DNA of 64,000 nucleotides. It comes from Lumbricus rubellus (lineage: Eukaryota > Annelida > Clitellata > Crassiclitellata > Lumbricidae). Where the stretch lies: assembly GCA_945859605.1 (NCBI GenBank), contig OX243817.1:31825670-31889669 (forward strand). The letters are read 5' to 3'. The position numbers were made by a program, and so were the translations under genes. Numbering within the stretch: the stretch's first letter is position 1; each line of letters starts with the position of its first letter. Below, piece after piece: positions 22,601 through 32,222 of the stretch. Under the pieces are notes generated by a model, which had not been told where the DNA came from, ran no database searches, and saw nothing but the letters and a program-made list of their open reading frames with translations.

Positions 22601-23426
22601 CTGTTTAGTCACAGAACAGGTATCTGAACTGATCCTTGGACTTTCGTGGATGAAGGACGAAAATGTACTTTGGCATGTCGGTCGCAACTGGATCCTGGCA
22701 GGAAGTCACAGATTCGACGTTCACTGCAAACCACGTGTAAAACTGTGTCGCAGAATAGTAGCTTCTCGTGACCATGAAAGAAAGAAAGGAATCCGTGTCG
22801 TGCAAGCGAATTCGAAAACTTCGGAGGAGTTTTGGACCAGCCAGCCGGAAGGTGCAGGAACCGGAACTCCACGCCTGAAGGAAACTTCCGACTCGTCGAA
22901 TCTACTCCCTCTACAGGTGGTAGCCCGGAATCCTTCTAACGAGGATGTGCATCCTTCTCCCGGCTTCGCAAATCCTCCCTCCGTTGGTGTACATCTTCCG
23001 TCTGTTCTTGCCAACTTCTCTTCGGAAGATGTGCATCTTCCCTACGTCCTCTCCGGCTATCGAGCAAGTGAAAGTGAAAGCACCGGATTCACACCTAACC
23101 GGCTGTTCCTGTCAAGAGAGTTGTGCATGCCGATCGATTTAGTTTTAGGAGATGTTCCAGTTGCAAATGCTTTGTCTAGTACCGATGATTTTGTTGTGAA
23201 TCAAATTGAGAATGTGCATAATAATTTTGAAATTGCTCGAAGATTTATGCAGCGCCATGTCACTAACAGAAATTTCCGGTATGATATGAGAGTGAAACCC
23301 GCTAGGTTTCCCATAGGTCCTTTAGATTTGGAGACCTTGAATGGATTGAATAATCCTGAAGATGAGGAATTAATGTCTGTTGCGAGACCTCGCAGGAACA
23401 TTGTTCGCCCTGTAAGATATAGGTAG
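19611..23426 (+). CDS. Gag - zinc knuckle - aspartic protease - integrase-tail fusion ORF of the LTR retrotransposon
   Basis: The 1,271-residue ORF starts at the first ATG after the LTR leader. Residues 1-232 are encoded by the LTR and include a likely coiled coil (about 30-78). Residues ~620-787 form the Gag core, starting MKLDRYNG and including an FLKKFEV segment typical of gypsy Gag. A CCHC zinc knuckle CYKCNQPGHLARGC lies at 882-895. The protease has the catalytic DSG at 944-946 and the later motif LILG at 1007-1010. A linker with short repeats (EDVH...P) follows. From about 1149 the protein reads GYRASESESTGFTPNRL and MPIDLVLG, then a YDMRVKP segment. This is what normally follows the integrase catalytic core. 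Reverse transcriptase, RNase H and the integrase core are deleted without breaking the frame. Gypsy Pol would add roughly a thousand residues. Probably makes particles and a processing protease, and depends on a related element for copying. Confidence 0.9.
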   Translation: MEISIRSEDHSDEELEECIAEGEKGGTPDRLDQLEAKGKQVGELLLTVSETLGMFMERQESQFKSLSQEISHLQEQHHRGSLSREEGEVMREKRREGLTTSKDWGFTQSVEGDSNPDGLQLEEAVVPRPGTADICRHSTEVIPGTDERHPRPEVEDPTLNYDFTRGKSMDPVDLTYLVEPVVLPDSREPLQQCGASIEFPGRAPTTWEAEEQYQGWDPRSRGLLSRWGQAVTIGTRSGVLKLRSDTEVQVQSSADTIDTRLSKVKVSSGTFGPRLSEVLELGSNTADAQVQLSQDTRARKEPEIVRNETVYHRDLNTIYESFDYESYMRKKQNRLNNDITEQLKCNSEDSEITDMRPLHRFVLDPNAIAIGQDCLKTCTNSGMLVVDKSNGDLSFTREYDWGPRDAHPRRPMSTATPRAATFPYSSYQFMNTETGDLRRSNEFPPRIISSKNVGMHDVQVREMKPESEKIAFASASIPRMPILTTSSSRPIMSTMSSSLKTQVTQSYEYLPPETVQPIFVPYYGPVSYNEQAALAKQLMQWPTMKPIVAGGLQDELPNPFILGSGVASEKPPTIVSSCARELSPKKDTAEPSRSEPIARERKEPAGKLLTEHSNFPDRRMPSQMKLDRYNGKTSVEVFLKKFEVCSKSNRWTEEEKLAQLTCALVEPVDQLLHEFDSEAITTCTDLVDRLRLRYGSSDQAALYQTKLITRRQKSGEDIGQLVQDIRKLMILAFPGPSSAHSETIAIRAFLEALLDKDLALKVREREPTTLDSAYKIALRLEGYRHADEDTTGSHDRRPGRIKTVREVDFNLDEKFNQMQETLTRQMKEMFQNQLSATSTEGQFRQWQPQRSSPPWGTGTNNQQWNRNRDNNFPRVKRDNRRCYKCNQPGHLARGCPARPQRSPADEEFEETTGNREGNVRHVQGRNDAYLSVKLNGKSLLALLDSGCEMTLCPASLVDPKDVQNSEQSLLAANGSAIRVVGETILKLQIDGHEFRIPCLVTEQVSELILGLSWMKDENVLWHVGRNWILAGSHRFDVHCKPRVKLCRRIVASRDHERKKGIRVVQANSKTSEEFWTSQPEGAGTGTPRLKETSDSSNLLPLQVVARNPSNEDVHPSPGFANPPSVGVHLPSVLANFSSEDVHLPYVLSGYRASESESTGFTPNRLFLSRELCMPIDLVLGDVPVANALSSTDDFVVNQIENVHNNFEIARRFMQRHVTNRNFRYDMRVKPARFPIGPLDLETLNGLNNPEDEELMSVARPRRNIVRPVRYR
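20309..20326 (+). other. Primer binding site complementary to a tRNA-Leu 3' end
   Basis: TGGTACCAGAAGTGGGGT begins two bases after the LTR end. It equals the complement of CCA plus a leucine tRNA acceptor end (expected TGGTACCAGGAGTGGGGT for tRNA-Leu-UAA as I recall it) except for one base. It is read through in frame as part of the ORF (residues GTRSGV). Confidence 0.75.
22932..23050 (+). repeat. In-frame tandem repeat in the protease-integrase linker
   Basis: Diverged units of about 40-45 bp (AATCCTTCTAACGAGGATGT..., AATCCTCCCTCCGTTGGTGT..., AACTTCTCTTCGGAAGATGT...) give protein repeats of the form N-P/F-S-x-E-D-V-H-x-P. They sit at the place where most of pol is missing. Confidence 0.6.
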
Positions 23427-24662
23427 CGTTACATGTATGTAGTGTAAGATAATATCGCGTAATGGCGATCGGTTTAGGCTTTGGCGAGAAGCCTGATTTG
23501 AGTTCCTTTGGATGAAAATGCATATGAATTTTTGTTTCTAGACTTGATCTAGGTTAGATCATGGGGGTAGGTAAGAATTGTTTACTTGTCGTTCTATTGC
23601 ATTGTTTTCTTTGTTGCCACGAAGAAGGGCAAGGATGCTGTGCTTGTTTGTAGTATAGAAGATGTGATTGCATAATCATGATTAATTGTATAATCTATGA
23701 TGAGATTATTGGCTATTTTGAATTCTATATGGTTAGTGAAGGCAGGTTCAGATGTAGAATAGTGGGTTGTAATTGTCCAGACAGCGTTACGGGTCTATTC
23801 TATTATATTCCGTCCTGTAAGGTGGACGTAGAAAGTCTATTGCATAAGTCAGGGAGAAATCCGTACTAGCTTCTTGGGTATGTTTCCCTGAATAGTAAAT
23901 CCTTTGTTTGCTAGTTCCGGAAGGTCTGCTCTGTTATGCTCCGTCTTGTAAGGTAGACGTCGACAGACTATACACAGGTCAAGGAGAAATCCGTCCTAGT
24001 GTGGCTTGGGTATGCTTCGCTAAGCAGTAAAGCCCTTTGCTTAATAGTTCAGCCCTAGAGTAACGTGTAAGGTGGGTAATGAAGTGTTGACTGCCCATCG
24101 CTGATAGCGATTGTATGCTGAACTAAGGAACAGAGTTTTCCCAGAAATCTCTTTGGTTACCAGTGAGGATAGAATTTAAAGAAATAGTCTTCTTTTATTG
24201 TGTAACGTAGATTTGGTCCATAGTTATTGGTAACCTGTTAAATTGAATTGTAACATGCTGATTTGTTAGTATAATAGTATAGTAAGGATTGGTGCCGGAG
24301 CAGGGAATATTGTGTTTGGAAGACATTTAAGTATCCTAGTAAGTGGCTCCGCGCAAGTGATGGATTAGGAATGATAATTTTAAATTGTGTTAACTGTAAA
24401 CTTGATTCGGCACCGAGATTCTTTGTGATAACCTTAAATTGCTGATGTCAGTTCCGGATGTGCATAAGTTCAGACTTGATAATTCTTTTAGGGGCATGAA
24501 CCCTTTTTCACCTAAGCGTACCGGGGCTGTCGGTACAATGTGTATCAATTGAGGATCTTGTTCTTACGTAGTACCGTAGTGAATCAGTCAAGATTGCTTG
24601 TTTATATGGTTTGGTTTCGGACCCTGTTCTGGAAATTTTCCATTAAGGTGGAAAATTGGATT
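23427..24662 (+). other. Retrotransposon 3' untranslated region with a duplicated ~130-bp block
   Basis: About 1.2 kb between the stop codon and the polypurine tract, with no long frame. Two diverged tandem units, 23792-23922 and 23924-24053, each hold a TCCGTCNTGTAAGGT block, GGAGAAATCCGT and a CTTGGGTATG block. No env-like frame is visible. Confidence 0.7.
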
Positions 24663-24673
24663 AAGTGGGGGGG
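24663..24673 (+). other. Polypurine tract
   Basis: AAGTGGGGGGG, purine-rich apart from one T, ends two bases before the 3' LTR. It is the expected plus-strand primer position. Confidence 0.75.
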
Positions 24674-24675
24674 TG

Positions 24676-26346
24676 TGTAGCGTCCTATGAGGCCGCTACA
24701 ATTTAACGTCCTTTTAGGCCGCTTGGCGTACTTACTTGTTAATTGGTTTTATTAGATATCGCGGTTCTATTAATAGATCATCACATAGATGGTATATTTT
24801 TGCGAGGGTCGTCATGACGACGGAAGGGTGCTACTGCTCGAGGCTTCTGTCGAGGCTTCTGAATCCTCTTGTGGTAACCAATCGCAGTAGATTGTCCGTC
24901 CTATCAGAGGCCGAGGTTTGCGTCCGACTGTCGCTTTTGCGTGTCAGCCTTTGATTGGTCGATCCGGATCACGTGACCGCTTCCAACGCCGAAATGCGCA
25001 GTCGACTGGAAGTTTTCATCAGAGTGAGAGGTCGGCTCGTGAGGACATGAAATTCTGTATATTCGGGGTCTAAAAATGCTGAATGTGTGGCTGATTGCCT
25101 GATTTCATGAATATGAATATACCGTTGACTAAGCGACTGGTTTTGGGACAGTTTGCAGCTGATTCTGTGTGAATCTTTATTGTCATATATTCCAATATTC
25201 GGACAAGAAAGCTTCCGATCTTCTTTTCAAATTTGAATGCGAGTGTTGGCCAAATTGCACGGAAATTGCCAGGGAAGTATTAATTAATCTAATTGCTCCA
25301 TAACAGATTCCGAAACCAAGGGTAGTTAATTAATTAGATATTAATGTTCATTGATAATAAGAATTGAAACCTAAGTTGATATTGTATTTCGGTTGAAAGC
25401 TACCGTCCGAATTGTGATTCATTATACCTGACTGTTAATTATAAAACGCGATTACTAGAATCAAGGTTGTGCACGCCTGTTGATTATTTACGGAGATTCT
25501 GCTGACTTTAAAGACATATTGCATAGCTATTGAAGAACAATATCTAGGCCCGATCACAGATGTTAATTGTTAGCAACGCTTGTACATTATACTCAGTTGA
25601 ATTGCTTAATTAAAATAAATCGAATCTGACGTTAATAAAATAACTGAATAATGGAAATTTCCATAAGGTCTGAGGATCACTCTGATGAGGAATTAGAGGA
25701 ATGCATAGCTGAAGGGGAGAAGGGAGGAACCCCTGACCGTCTTGACCAATTAGAAGCAAAGGGTAAACAAGTTGGGGAACTTTTACTAACTGTTTCAGAA
25801 ACCCTGGGGATGTTCATGGAACGACAGGAGTCCCAATTCAAGAGCCTTAGTCAAGAGATAAGCCACTTACAAGAGCAACACCACCGGGGTAGTCTTTCCC
25901 GAGAAGAAGGTGAGGTAATGAGGGAAAAGAGAAGGGAAGGGTTGACCACATCTAAGGATTGGGGATTTACACAATCTGTTGAAGGGGATTCGAACCCAGA
26001 CGGTCTTCAATTAGAGGAAGCCGTCGTTCCCAGACCGGGAACCGCAGACATATGTCGCCACTCGACCGAAGTCATTCCTGGTACCGATGAGAGACATCCC
26101 CGTCCTGAGGTGGAAGACCCAACCCTAAACTACGACTTTACCAGAGGGAAATCAATGGATCCCGTAGATCTTACTTACTTAGTTGAACCTGTAGTCTTAC
26201 CTGACAGCAGAGAACCCCTTCAACAGTGCGGCGCCTCGATTGAATTTCCAGGGCGGGCACCTACCACTTGGGAGGCTGAAGAGCAATACCAAGGGTGGGA
26301 CCCCCGGTCACGTGGTCTTCTTTCGAGGTGGGGGCAGGCCGTTACA
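24676..26346 (+). repeat. 3' LTR (1,671 bp)
   Basis: Appears identical to the 5' LTR over its full length. It repeats the ATG and the first ~232 codons of the ORF. Here the frame runs into flanking DNA and stops at 26368-26370, giving a 239-residue open frame at 25651-26370. I treat that frame as an LTR copy, not a separate gene. Confidence 0.9.
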
Positions 26347-26507
26347 ACAGGAGTCTCCTTCTTCCAATGAGAGAGATCCTTAGATCCTTTTGATTGCCGC
26401 CTCGTCCATTAGGCTTTGGTCTAAATCACTCGGATTCCCATACGTAGGCAATGTATGAATGAGTGCAGCGAACTGTTTATATAGCGCCTTTTCTGAAAGG
26501 CGCATGC

Positions 26508-26578
26508 TTAACCCTTTAATGCCGGAGGGTATAGGATTTCCCATACCATTTACTACCATCTCGGCATTAAAGGGTTAA
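26508..26578. mobile_element. piggyBac-like MITE, 71 bp including TTAA sites
   Basis: TTAA at 26508-26511 and 26575-26578 flank inverted repeats CCCTTTAATGCCG and CGGCATTAAAGGG. TTAA target sites and CCCTTT-type ends are the piggyBac signature. The hairpin could also be read as a terminator-like stem, but the second family member at 31708-31777 favours a mobile element. Confidence 0.65.
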
Positions 26579-26796
26579 GGGATTGACTATACGTGATGAT
26601 CATTTAATTTAGCCATGTCCTGAATGATCCAGAGTTGGTGGTCACTTTTGCCACGTAACGAATCCCATTCTGAACTTCTCTGAAGCTTTGAAGAGATTGG
26701 AGAATCCTTCCAACAATTGAACAGCACACATTGCAGCAAGTCTGAGTGGCAAGATAGAATAATTATTATAATTTAGCCATGCAGGCTGGTGTCCAG

Positions 26797-26872
26797 CTAT
26801 TTGCGCGCAAGACGTTTGCGCACCGTCATTTGCGCGGTGGACGTTTGCGCGCCGTCATTTGCGCGCCGTCAC
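26797..26872. repeat. CpG-rich minisatellite (TTTGCGCGCCGTCA-like units)
   Basis: Units alternate ATTTGCGCGC and GTTTGCGCGC, spaced by CGTC or GGAC, over about 75 bp. CpG density is far above the surroundings. Confidence 0.7.
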
Positions 26873-26950
26873 AGTATTTTTATTTCGGAAATTTATATAG
26901 CGCCTCTTCAAGGTAGGCTACTCAGAAGCGCTCCCGGCCCAACCACGGCT
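26873..26950 (-). repeat. SINE 3'-end fragment, minus strand
   Basis: TTTATATAGCGCCTCTTCAA followed by ACTCAGAAGCGCTCCCGG is the reverse of the GGGAGCG...GAGT...GAAGAGGCGCTATATAAA end shared by SINEs in this window. Confidence 0.65.
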
Positions 26951-27960
26951 AAATAAAACAGTTTTTAGGTTATTAAGGAACAGAGCAGAGTGACCTCTGG
27001 GAATTAAGCGCAATGTAACAGGAAGACTATTCCAGGCTTTAACGATTTCCGTATCTGAAGTAAAATTGAAATTTGCTGTTTAGTTCTTTTCCATCAGTCG
27101 CTCATCCACACTCATGCCATGAAAAATTGTGCATGACGTATATTAAAATGACTTATAGGCCTATTTTCAGGTCATATAAATTGTCAGGCATGTATTAGGT
27201 TTATGCATAAACAAATTGGGGAAGGGGTAAACGTCCAAATATTTTATGTTTACATGGGAAAACAGGATGGCCTTTGGGGGGGGGGCTTAGCCCCTCTAAA
27301 CCCCTAGCCCCGCTACTGACCAAAGCATCTAATTCTGCATGTTATTTAATAGCCTATAGGCAAATTTTCAACTATCAATCAGTCATATGTCGACATGGTT
27401 TATCCTTCTGCCAGTAGAAATATTAGAAGGCATTATTTTTTAAATGTGAATGTCGGTCGGTCTTCTACATTTGGCCAAGTTATACCAAGATTCAACATTA
27501 AAGACATGGTTTTAACATCTTCGAGATCTATAGCTGCGTGAAAGCACTACTCATGAGAGATTCTCGAGAGACGCTTGGCATGTAGGCTAGCCTATTCTGT
27601 TACATTACATTACAGAACCGCCGCAATGCTACTAGAATACTCTGCATTACATTAAATCGTATTGCCTTACATTACATCGTGGATGCAATTGTCCCCATGC
27701 AGCAACAATGTGAATGGGTAGAGATTTTCGTTGGGAGATGCTATCGGAGGGTGGAGGCAGAGGCAGAGGCAGGGCTGCAGGGCAATGGAAGAACTGCCAA
27801 AGGGATTAGTTGGTTCAGAGGATAAGGGAACACGGATGAGAGTGGAAGATGGATGCCATCGATCGGTTCCAACTGATCTCCTCCTTGCCTCCTCCTCCTC
27901 TTCCATCCATCGTTGATTCCATCCGATTGACTGACATCCCTAAACATCTCTAATCCTTCC
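26951..27960. other. Non-coding stretch with a possible MITE end
   Basis: GGGGCTTAGCCCCTCTAAAC followed by CCCTAGCCCCGCTACTG (27285-27318) resembles the right end of a hAT MITE (compare 6620-6658), but no matching left end is visible. Short frames around 27667-27962 overlap on both strands and look non-coding. Confidence 0.4.
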
Positions 27961-27970
27961 ATTTAACAAC

Positions 27971-27971
27971 A

Positions 27972-28015
<44 letters not shown>
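27971..28015. repeat. (CTG)n / (CAG)n trinucleotide repeat
   Basis: About fifteen uninterrupted GCT units. No surrounding frame supports a coding polyglutamine or polyleucine tract. Confidence 0.95.
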
Positions 28016-30147
28016 ATCGGCCAATCACATCCCGATCAGTGTTGCAAACTGTCTCGCTCCGAATTGCTCCGAATTGCAGTCGCGAAGTCACGACACCTTT
28101 CGGGGTGAAAAATCTCATCTCGTGCCGGTCCCAATCCATAGATCTTATCTTTTATGGCGTGATTTATGTAGGCGCACAGATAATTGCGCTATAAAATGAT
28201 AAAAATCAAATGAGGATGGCACTTGCGGCTGAATTAGTTCATATGCTGATAAAAACTGTACTCTAGTTAAAAGAGCTTCTGCAGCTCAGCTATGTTACAA
28301 TTATCAGCAAGTGCCAAAGTACATGTTCATGATGTGAAACATTAAATGTAGATTCAAATTTTGATTCTGTATTTATTCCTTAAAGATAAATGTTTGAATT
28401 GCTGTTGCCGCTCTAGCTTCTTTAATCAATACCATGTAAGAAACACGCGAACCATCAATAACTGGCTTGCAGAGCTTCTCAAACTCCGCATCCTATTGCA
28501 TTACAAAAATGAGTAGACTATGCATGTTCACACTTTATTGTAGGCCTTTCTTTAAAGACTGCATGATGAAATTGAATGCTATCAGAATCAGAACTAAACA
28601 AATATAGAGATTGTGGGTTCATTAAGTTCAGTACCAGCTACATTTACCACGAGTTTTAAAATATTGTGAACTCCCCAATTCAAGTTTGTTCTCACAAGAA
28701 CAATGTTGGTTTTATTTTACTCATTTTCTGGATGATTCTATTGAGATATTGAAATAAGCATAGCTTTTATACTTTTATTACTTAGGCTGGGATTAGTTAA
28801 GACTATATTTACCGTATTTGTAACCGGGATTTGTTGGTCGTTAAAGGTTGAGCTGATAATTGGAAGCTTTGTTTCCATTTTACTTGGTAAGAAATCGGAT
28901 GACTGAGACAACTATATAGAGTTCCGATTGAAGTCTGTATGAGTTATTTACCTTCAGCAAATACATGTAGATATGCAGCTTTTTACCAAGAAGCATTGAG
29001 ATTGCTAAATATAGCAGGCATGGATAGGATGCACAAGAGGCTGTTGAAATGGGTCTGGTGTATAGGGAGACTAGCAATATAGATTAATTGCTCAGGAAAT
29101 TCTGAAAGCTAACTGTTAGCATTTGAAGTCATGGGATGTTGATATAGCACTTCCTTTTTCAAAACAATACTGATTTGATGCACAGATGTTGTTAATACAG
29201 CAAACTGAGACTGGTGCATTTATATAAACATATAATACCTATAATTCTATATATTCCTGATATACATTTTGCAATTATAAATCTTTTAGTTCCGGTGTGC
29301 AACATTCAAAAGTCATGAATTGGATTTACAAGTATAATTTTTATTATTTACATTTTTATATCGAACATAATAGTGTAGATTAAGTAATCATATGATTTAT
29401 CTAGCTTAATCTATTATGCATACAGCAATGTGTGATACCTTTATATTGTGAATGATTATGAGGAAGACATTGACTCTTGTTTGACTTGTGGTCAATGTGC
29501 AAAAGGTTACACAATAAACATCCATAGATGTAAATAAGTCGTCAGCTTCTGGGCATAGAACTGATGCTGTGTGTCTGATTTCCCACAGTTTTTCTTCATC
29601 ATCCATTGAAGCTCAGATATAGTTTTCTATTTCCATAATTCAGTTGTCAGCTGCGTTGCAATCTGGAATTCATACCAACGAATACGGACTGTATATTCAT
29701 GGGAGGAAAGTGCTCGGAGGTGTGAAAGGGATCTCCTTTCATCATTGTCGATTGCATTGCGGTATCAGTTACTGACGTACAGATAAACTGGAATTGAACC
29801 TCGTGTTGGCAGCTCAAGTGGTTCCACTGGGTTCCATGCAGAAGCCAGTTGTGAAAACTTATAGCCAGACTATTGCAGCAGGGCAATTGTGTTGCTTGAT
29901 GTGCAAAAGCAAAATTTTTACTCCGATAATGCGACCCTGTGAATCTCAGCATTCTCAGCCACAATTGGTGTGGCGTTGTTGTGCGAACTAATAAGTGGTA
30001 AGTGAGGCTGAAATGAAATATGCTGTTTCCCACCCAATGTGCAAAGCTACAGCATTTCCCTTCAGGCAATGTAAACGCTCGCCACAGGTTTCAAGTTGTT
30101 TCTAGCATACAGCACTGGTCCGTTCATTGCCAGAGGTGAGTAGGCCT
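28016..30147. other. Non-coding stretch, nothing recognised
   Basis: AT-rich unique sequence. A 140-codon minus-strand frame (29647-30069) has no motif, signal or membrane segment and overlaps a frame on the other strand; I do not call it. Confidence 0.4.
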
Positions 30148-30926
30148 AGTTTTAAACGGTTGTAGGACAAAACCCCCCTGGACAAAAACCCCCCGGACAA
30201 AAACCCCCCCGGACCTTAACCCCCCCGGACAAAAACCCCCCAGGGTAGGACATAACCCCCCCCTGGTAGAATATATTGCGCATAAGTTGTCGTACTATAA
30301 AGCGGTGGTCCGAAGTACGCAAGTTGGATTGATGAAAAGAATTCTCGCTAAATAGAAGCCGGATTGATACAAATAAATTTTACTTAAATGGGAGCTGGAT
30401 TTATGAAAATGTTCTTGCTGAAATGGAAGCTGGATTGATGAGAATGTTCTTGCTTAAATAGAAGCTAGATTGATGAAAATACTCTTTCTTAAATTGGAGC
30501 TGGATGGACAAAAATAATTGTCATTTAAATAGAAGTTGGATTTAACGAATTTTTGCCCCATTGGAAGCTGGATTGCTGACAACGATTCATGCTGTCCTAG
30601 ATTACACCAACAGGTACTATCTTCATATCGGAGTGACTGAATGACACTAACAAGTTATAAGTTCACGCTTGAATGACAGCGACAGGTGTTTACCGGTATG
30701 ACACTAATTAGGTGATACAGCACAGGGAACTGGATAATTAATTAGCGTAAGTTTAAGCAAATTATAGGTCTACCTGCACTTGTGCAGCAAAGGGGGGGAA
30801 TTGTCCGGGGGGTTAATGTCCTAGGCTAAATCAGGGGGGGAATTGTCCGGGGGGTTTTTGTCCGGGGGGTTTCTGTCCGGGGGGTTTTTTGTCCAGGTTT
30901 TTTTTGTCCGGTCACCGTTTTAAACT
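30148..30926. mobile_element. Foldback-like element with tandem-repeat inverted termini
   Basis: The outer ends AGTTTTAAACGG and (reverse strand) AGTTTAAAACGG are inverted repeats. Inside the left end is an array of GGACAAAAACCCCCC units (30165-30265). Inside the right end is the same array inverted, GGGGGGTTTTTGTCC (30790-30915). The middle holds about six diverged units of AAATAGAAGCTGGATTGATG type (30330-30575). No frame of note. The arrangement resembles foldback elements; the superfamily is unknown. Confidence 0.7.
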
Positions 30927-30956
30927 GGCTATTGTTTTTTGTCATCATAAAAATTA

Positions 30957-31270
30957 TATCATTATTATTATTATTATTATTATTATTTATTATTAGTAGT
31001 AGTAGTAGTATTGTTATTATTATTATTTTTTTTTTTATATTTTATTTTTTTTTGCCCCGAGGTAAACATGATCCCTCGGGGACTTCAACTCTCTCGATAA
31101 AAACAAATTTGTCTGGAATGGACCCTAATCGTCAAAAAGGTCCCAGTTGGAGAAAGTACCCCTAAAAGCGACATACCGGTAGTTATTATTTTTTTTTTTT
31201 TGCCCTGAGGTACTTCATTCCCCCAGGGACTTATGGACTATTATTAATTGAAGAATGAACGTCTGGTGGA

Positions 31271-31344
<74 letters not shown>

Positions 31345-31430
31345 TAATAATAATAATAATTACTATTATTATTATTTTATTCTATATTTAATTTTAAAAT
31401 GCTTCGTGGTAAACATGATCCTTCAGGGAC
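30957..31430. repeat. (ATT)n microsatellites with GAGGTAAACATGATCC hairpin repeats
   Basis: ATT runs at about 30957-31030 and 31265-31342 alternate with copies of GCCCCGAGGTAAACATGATC followed by CCTCGGGGACTTCA (about 31052-31088, 31200-31230, 31405-31432). Related blocks occur at 5930-6000 and 10740-10815. The CCCGAGG/CCTCGGG arms can pair. Confidence 0.7.
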
Positions 31431-31707
31431 TTCAGCATTAAGTCTCGTGGTAGCCTATGGTCTCGAACAGGAACTCTGCATCACACGGAAATCGCTTTGA
31501 CCATGCAATCAGCAGCAGTGTCCCACAAACAGTAGCTACTAATTGGCACCCATATCTGTAATCCTATCTATACTCTCTGGTCTGTATCAGCAAAATATAC
31601 AAGGCTTTTAGCTCCACGTTTTTCCTCTGTATTATAGACCTCACTAATTGTGGGCTGCACGAGTGCATCGGGTTCACACTCATCTTTTTAGATGTGTTGA
31701 GATAAGA

Positions 31708-31777
31708 TTAACCCTTTAATGATCTGCATGTACTAAAATGCACTCAAAACATATGTAGCTGGTCGCTAAAGGGTTAA
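31708..31777. mobile_element. piggyBac-like MITE, 70 bp including TTAA sites
   Basis: TTAA at both ends, with inverted repeats CCCTTTAATGA and (reverse strand) CCCTTTAGCGA. Same size and ends as the element at 26508-26578 but a different interior. Confidence 0.6.
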
Positions 31778-32036
31778 GAGGAATAGAGTTGACTTGATTT
31801 CTGTATTGCCACCAGATTTAATCTTTTAATCTTCAGCAGTGCCTTGGCACACCCTGTAATTATATTATACCAGCGTCCGTGAAGGTTTTTCAGTGCAATC
31901 TGTGGCCTGCAGAGGGGAAATTCCGTTTCGGTTCCGTAGTTAGTGTAGGCTATACTGTAAACTGATCTGTCTTTGCATACATATGTGCATGCATAATATA
32001 TTCATGTATGCATATGTATATAAGCTCATTTTAAAC

Positions 32037-32222
32037 ATACATGTCCACAACTCTCTTTGGAATGCGCTTCCTCCTCGAGTTCTGTCTGGCAATCTCTCTT
32101 CTGCATTTTCTCTTCTCAAAACCTGCTTCTTCTCGCGGGGCCATGCGCACTGGGTGCGCTTCTGAACGATACTACGGGCGCTGTATGCATGATTAAAATC
32201 ATTAAATACAATACAATACAAC
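32037..32222 (+). mobile_element. 5'-truncated LINE: last ~40 codons and ATACA tail
   Basis: One frame reads HNSLWNALPPRVLSGNLSSA then FSLLKTCFFS, the same C-terminal LWN-LP...FK-LKT pattern as at 2093-2464. The copy ends in AAATACAATACAATACAA, a typical short-repeat 3' tail. Everything upstream of the last ~40 codons is missing. Confidence 0.7.

Larger units (their letters stand above)
18636..26346 (+). mobile_element. Young non-autonomous Ty3/gypsy-like LTR retrotransposon (Gag-protease only)
   Basis: Two direct repeats of 1,671 bp bound the element (offset exactly 6,040 bp, no indels and no mismatches noticed by eye). The LTR ends are short inverted repeats, TGTAGCG and CGTTACA. Two bases after the 5' LTR comes a primer site TGGTACCAGAAGTGGGGT; two bases before the 3' LTR a polypurine tract AAGTGGGGGGG. 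One frame runs from inside the 5' LTR to 23426. It encodes Gag, a zinc knuckle, an aspartic protease and the tail of an integrase, but no reverse transcriptase, RNase H or integrase core. Flanking 4-mers ACTG (18632-18635) and ACAG (26347-26350) agree at three of four positions, so the target duplication is imperfect. Related autonomous copies must exist if it has recently moved. Confidence 0.9.

Noticed and set aside
25651..26370. 239-codon open frame identical to the start of the 1,271-codon ORF
   Set aside because: It is the 3' LTR copy of the ORF's N-terminus running into flanking DNA, not a separate gene.
29647..30069. 140-codon minus-strand frame
   Set aside because: No domain, signal or codon pattern, and a competing frame on the plus strand; within chance for this length of sequence.
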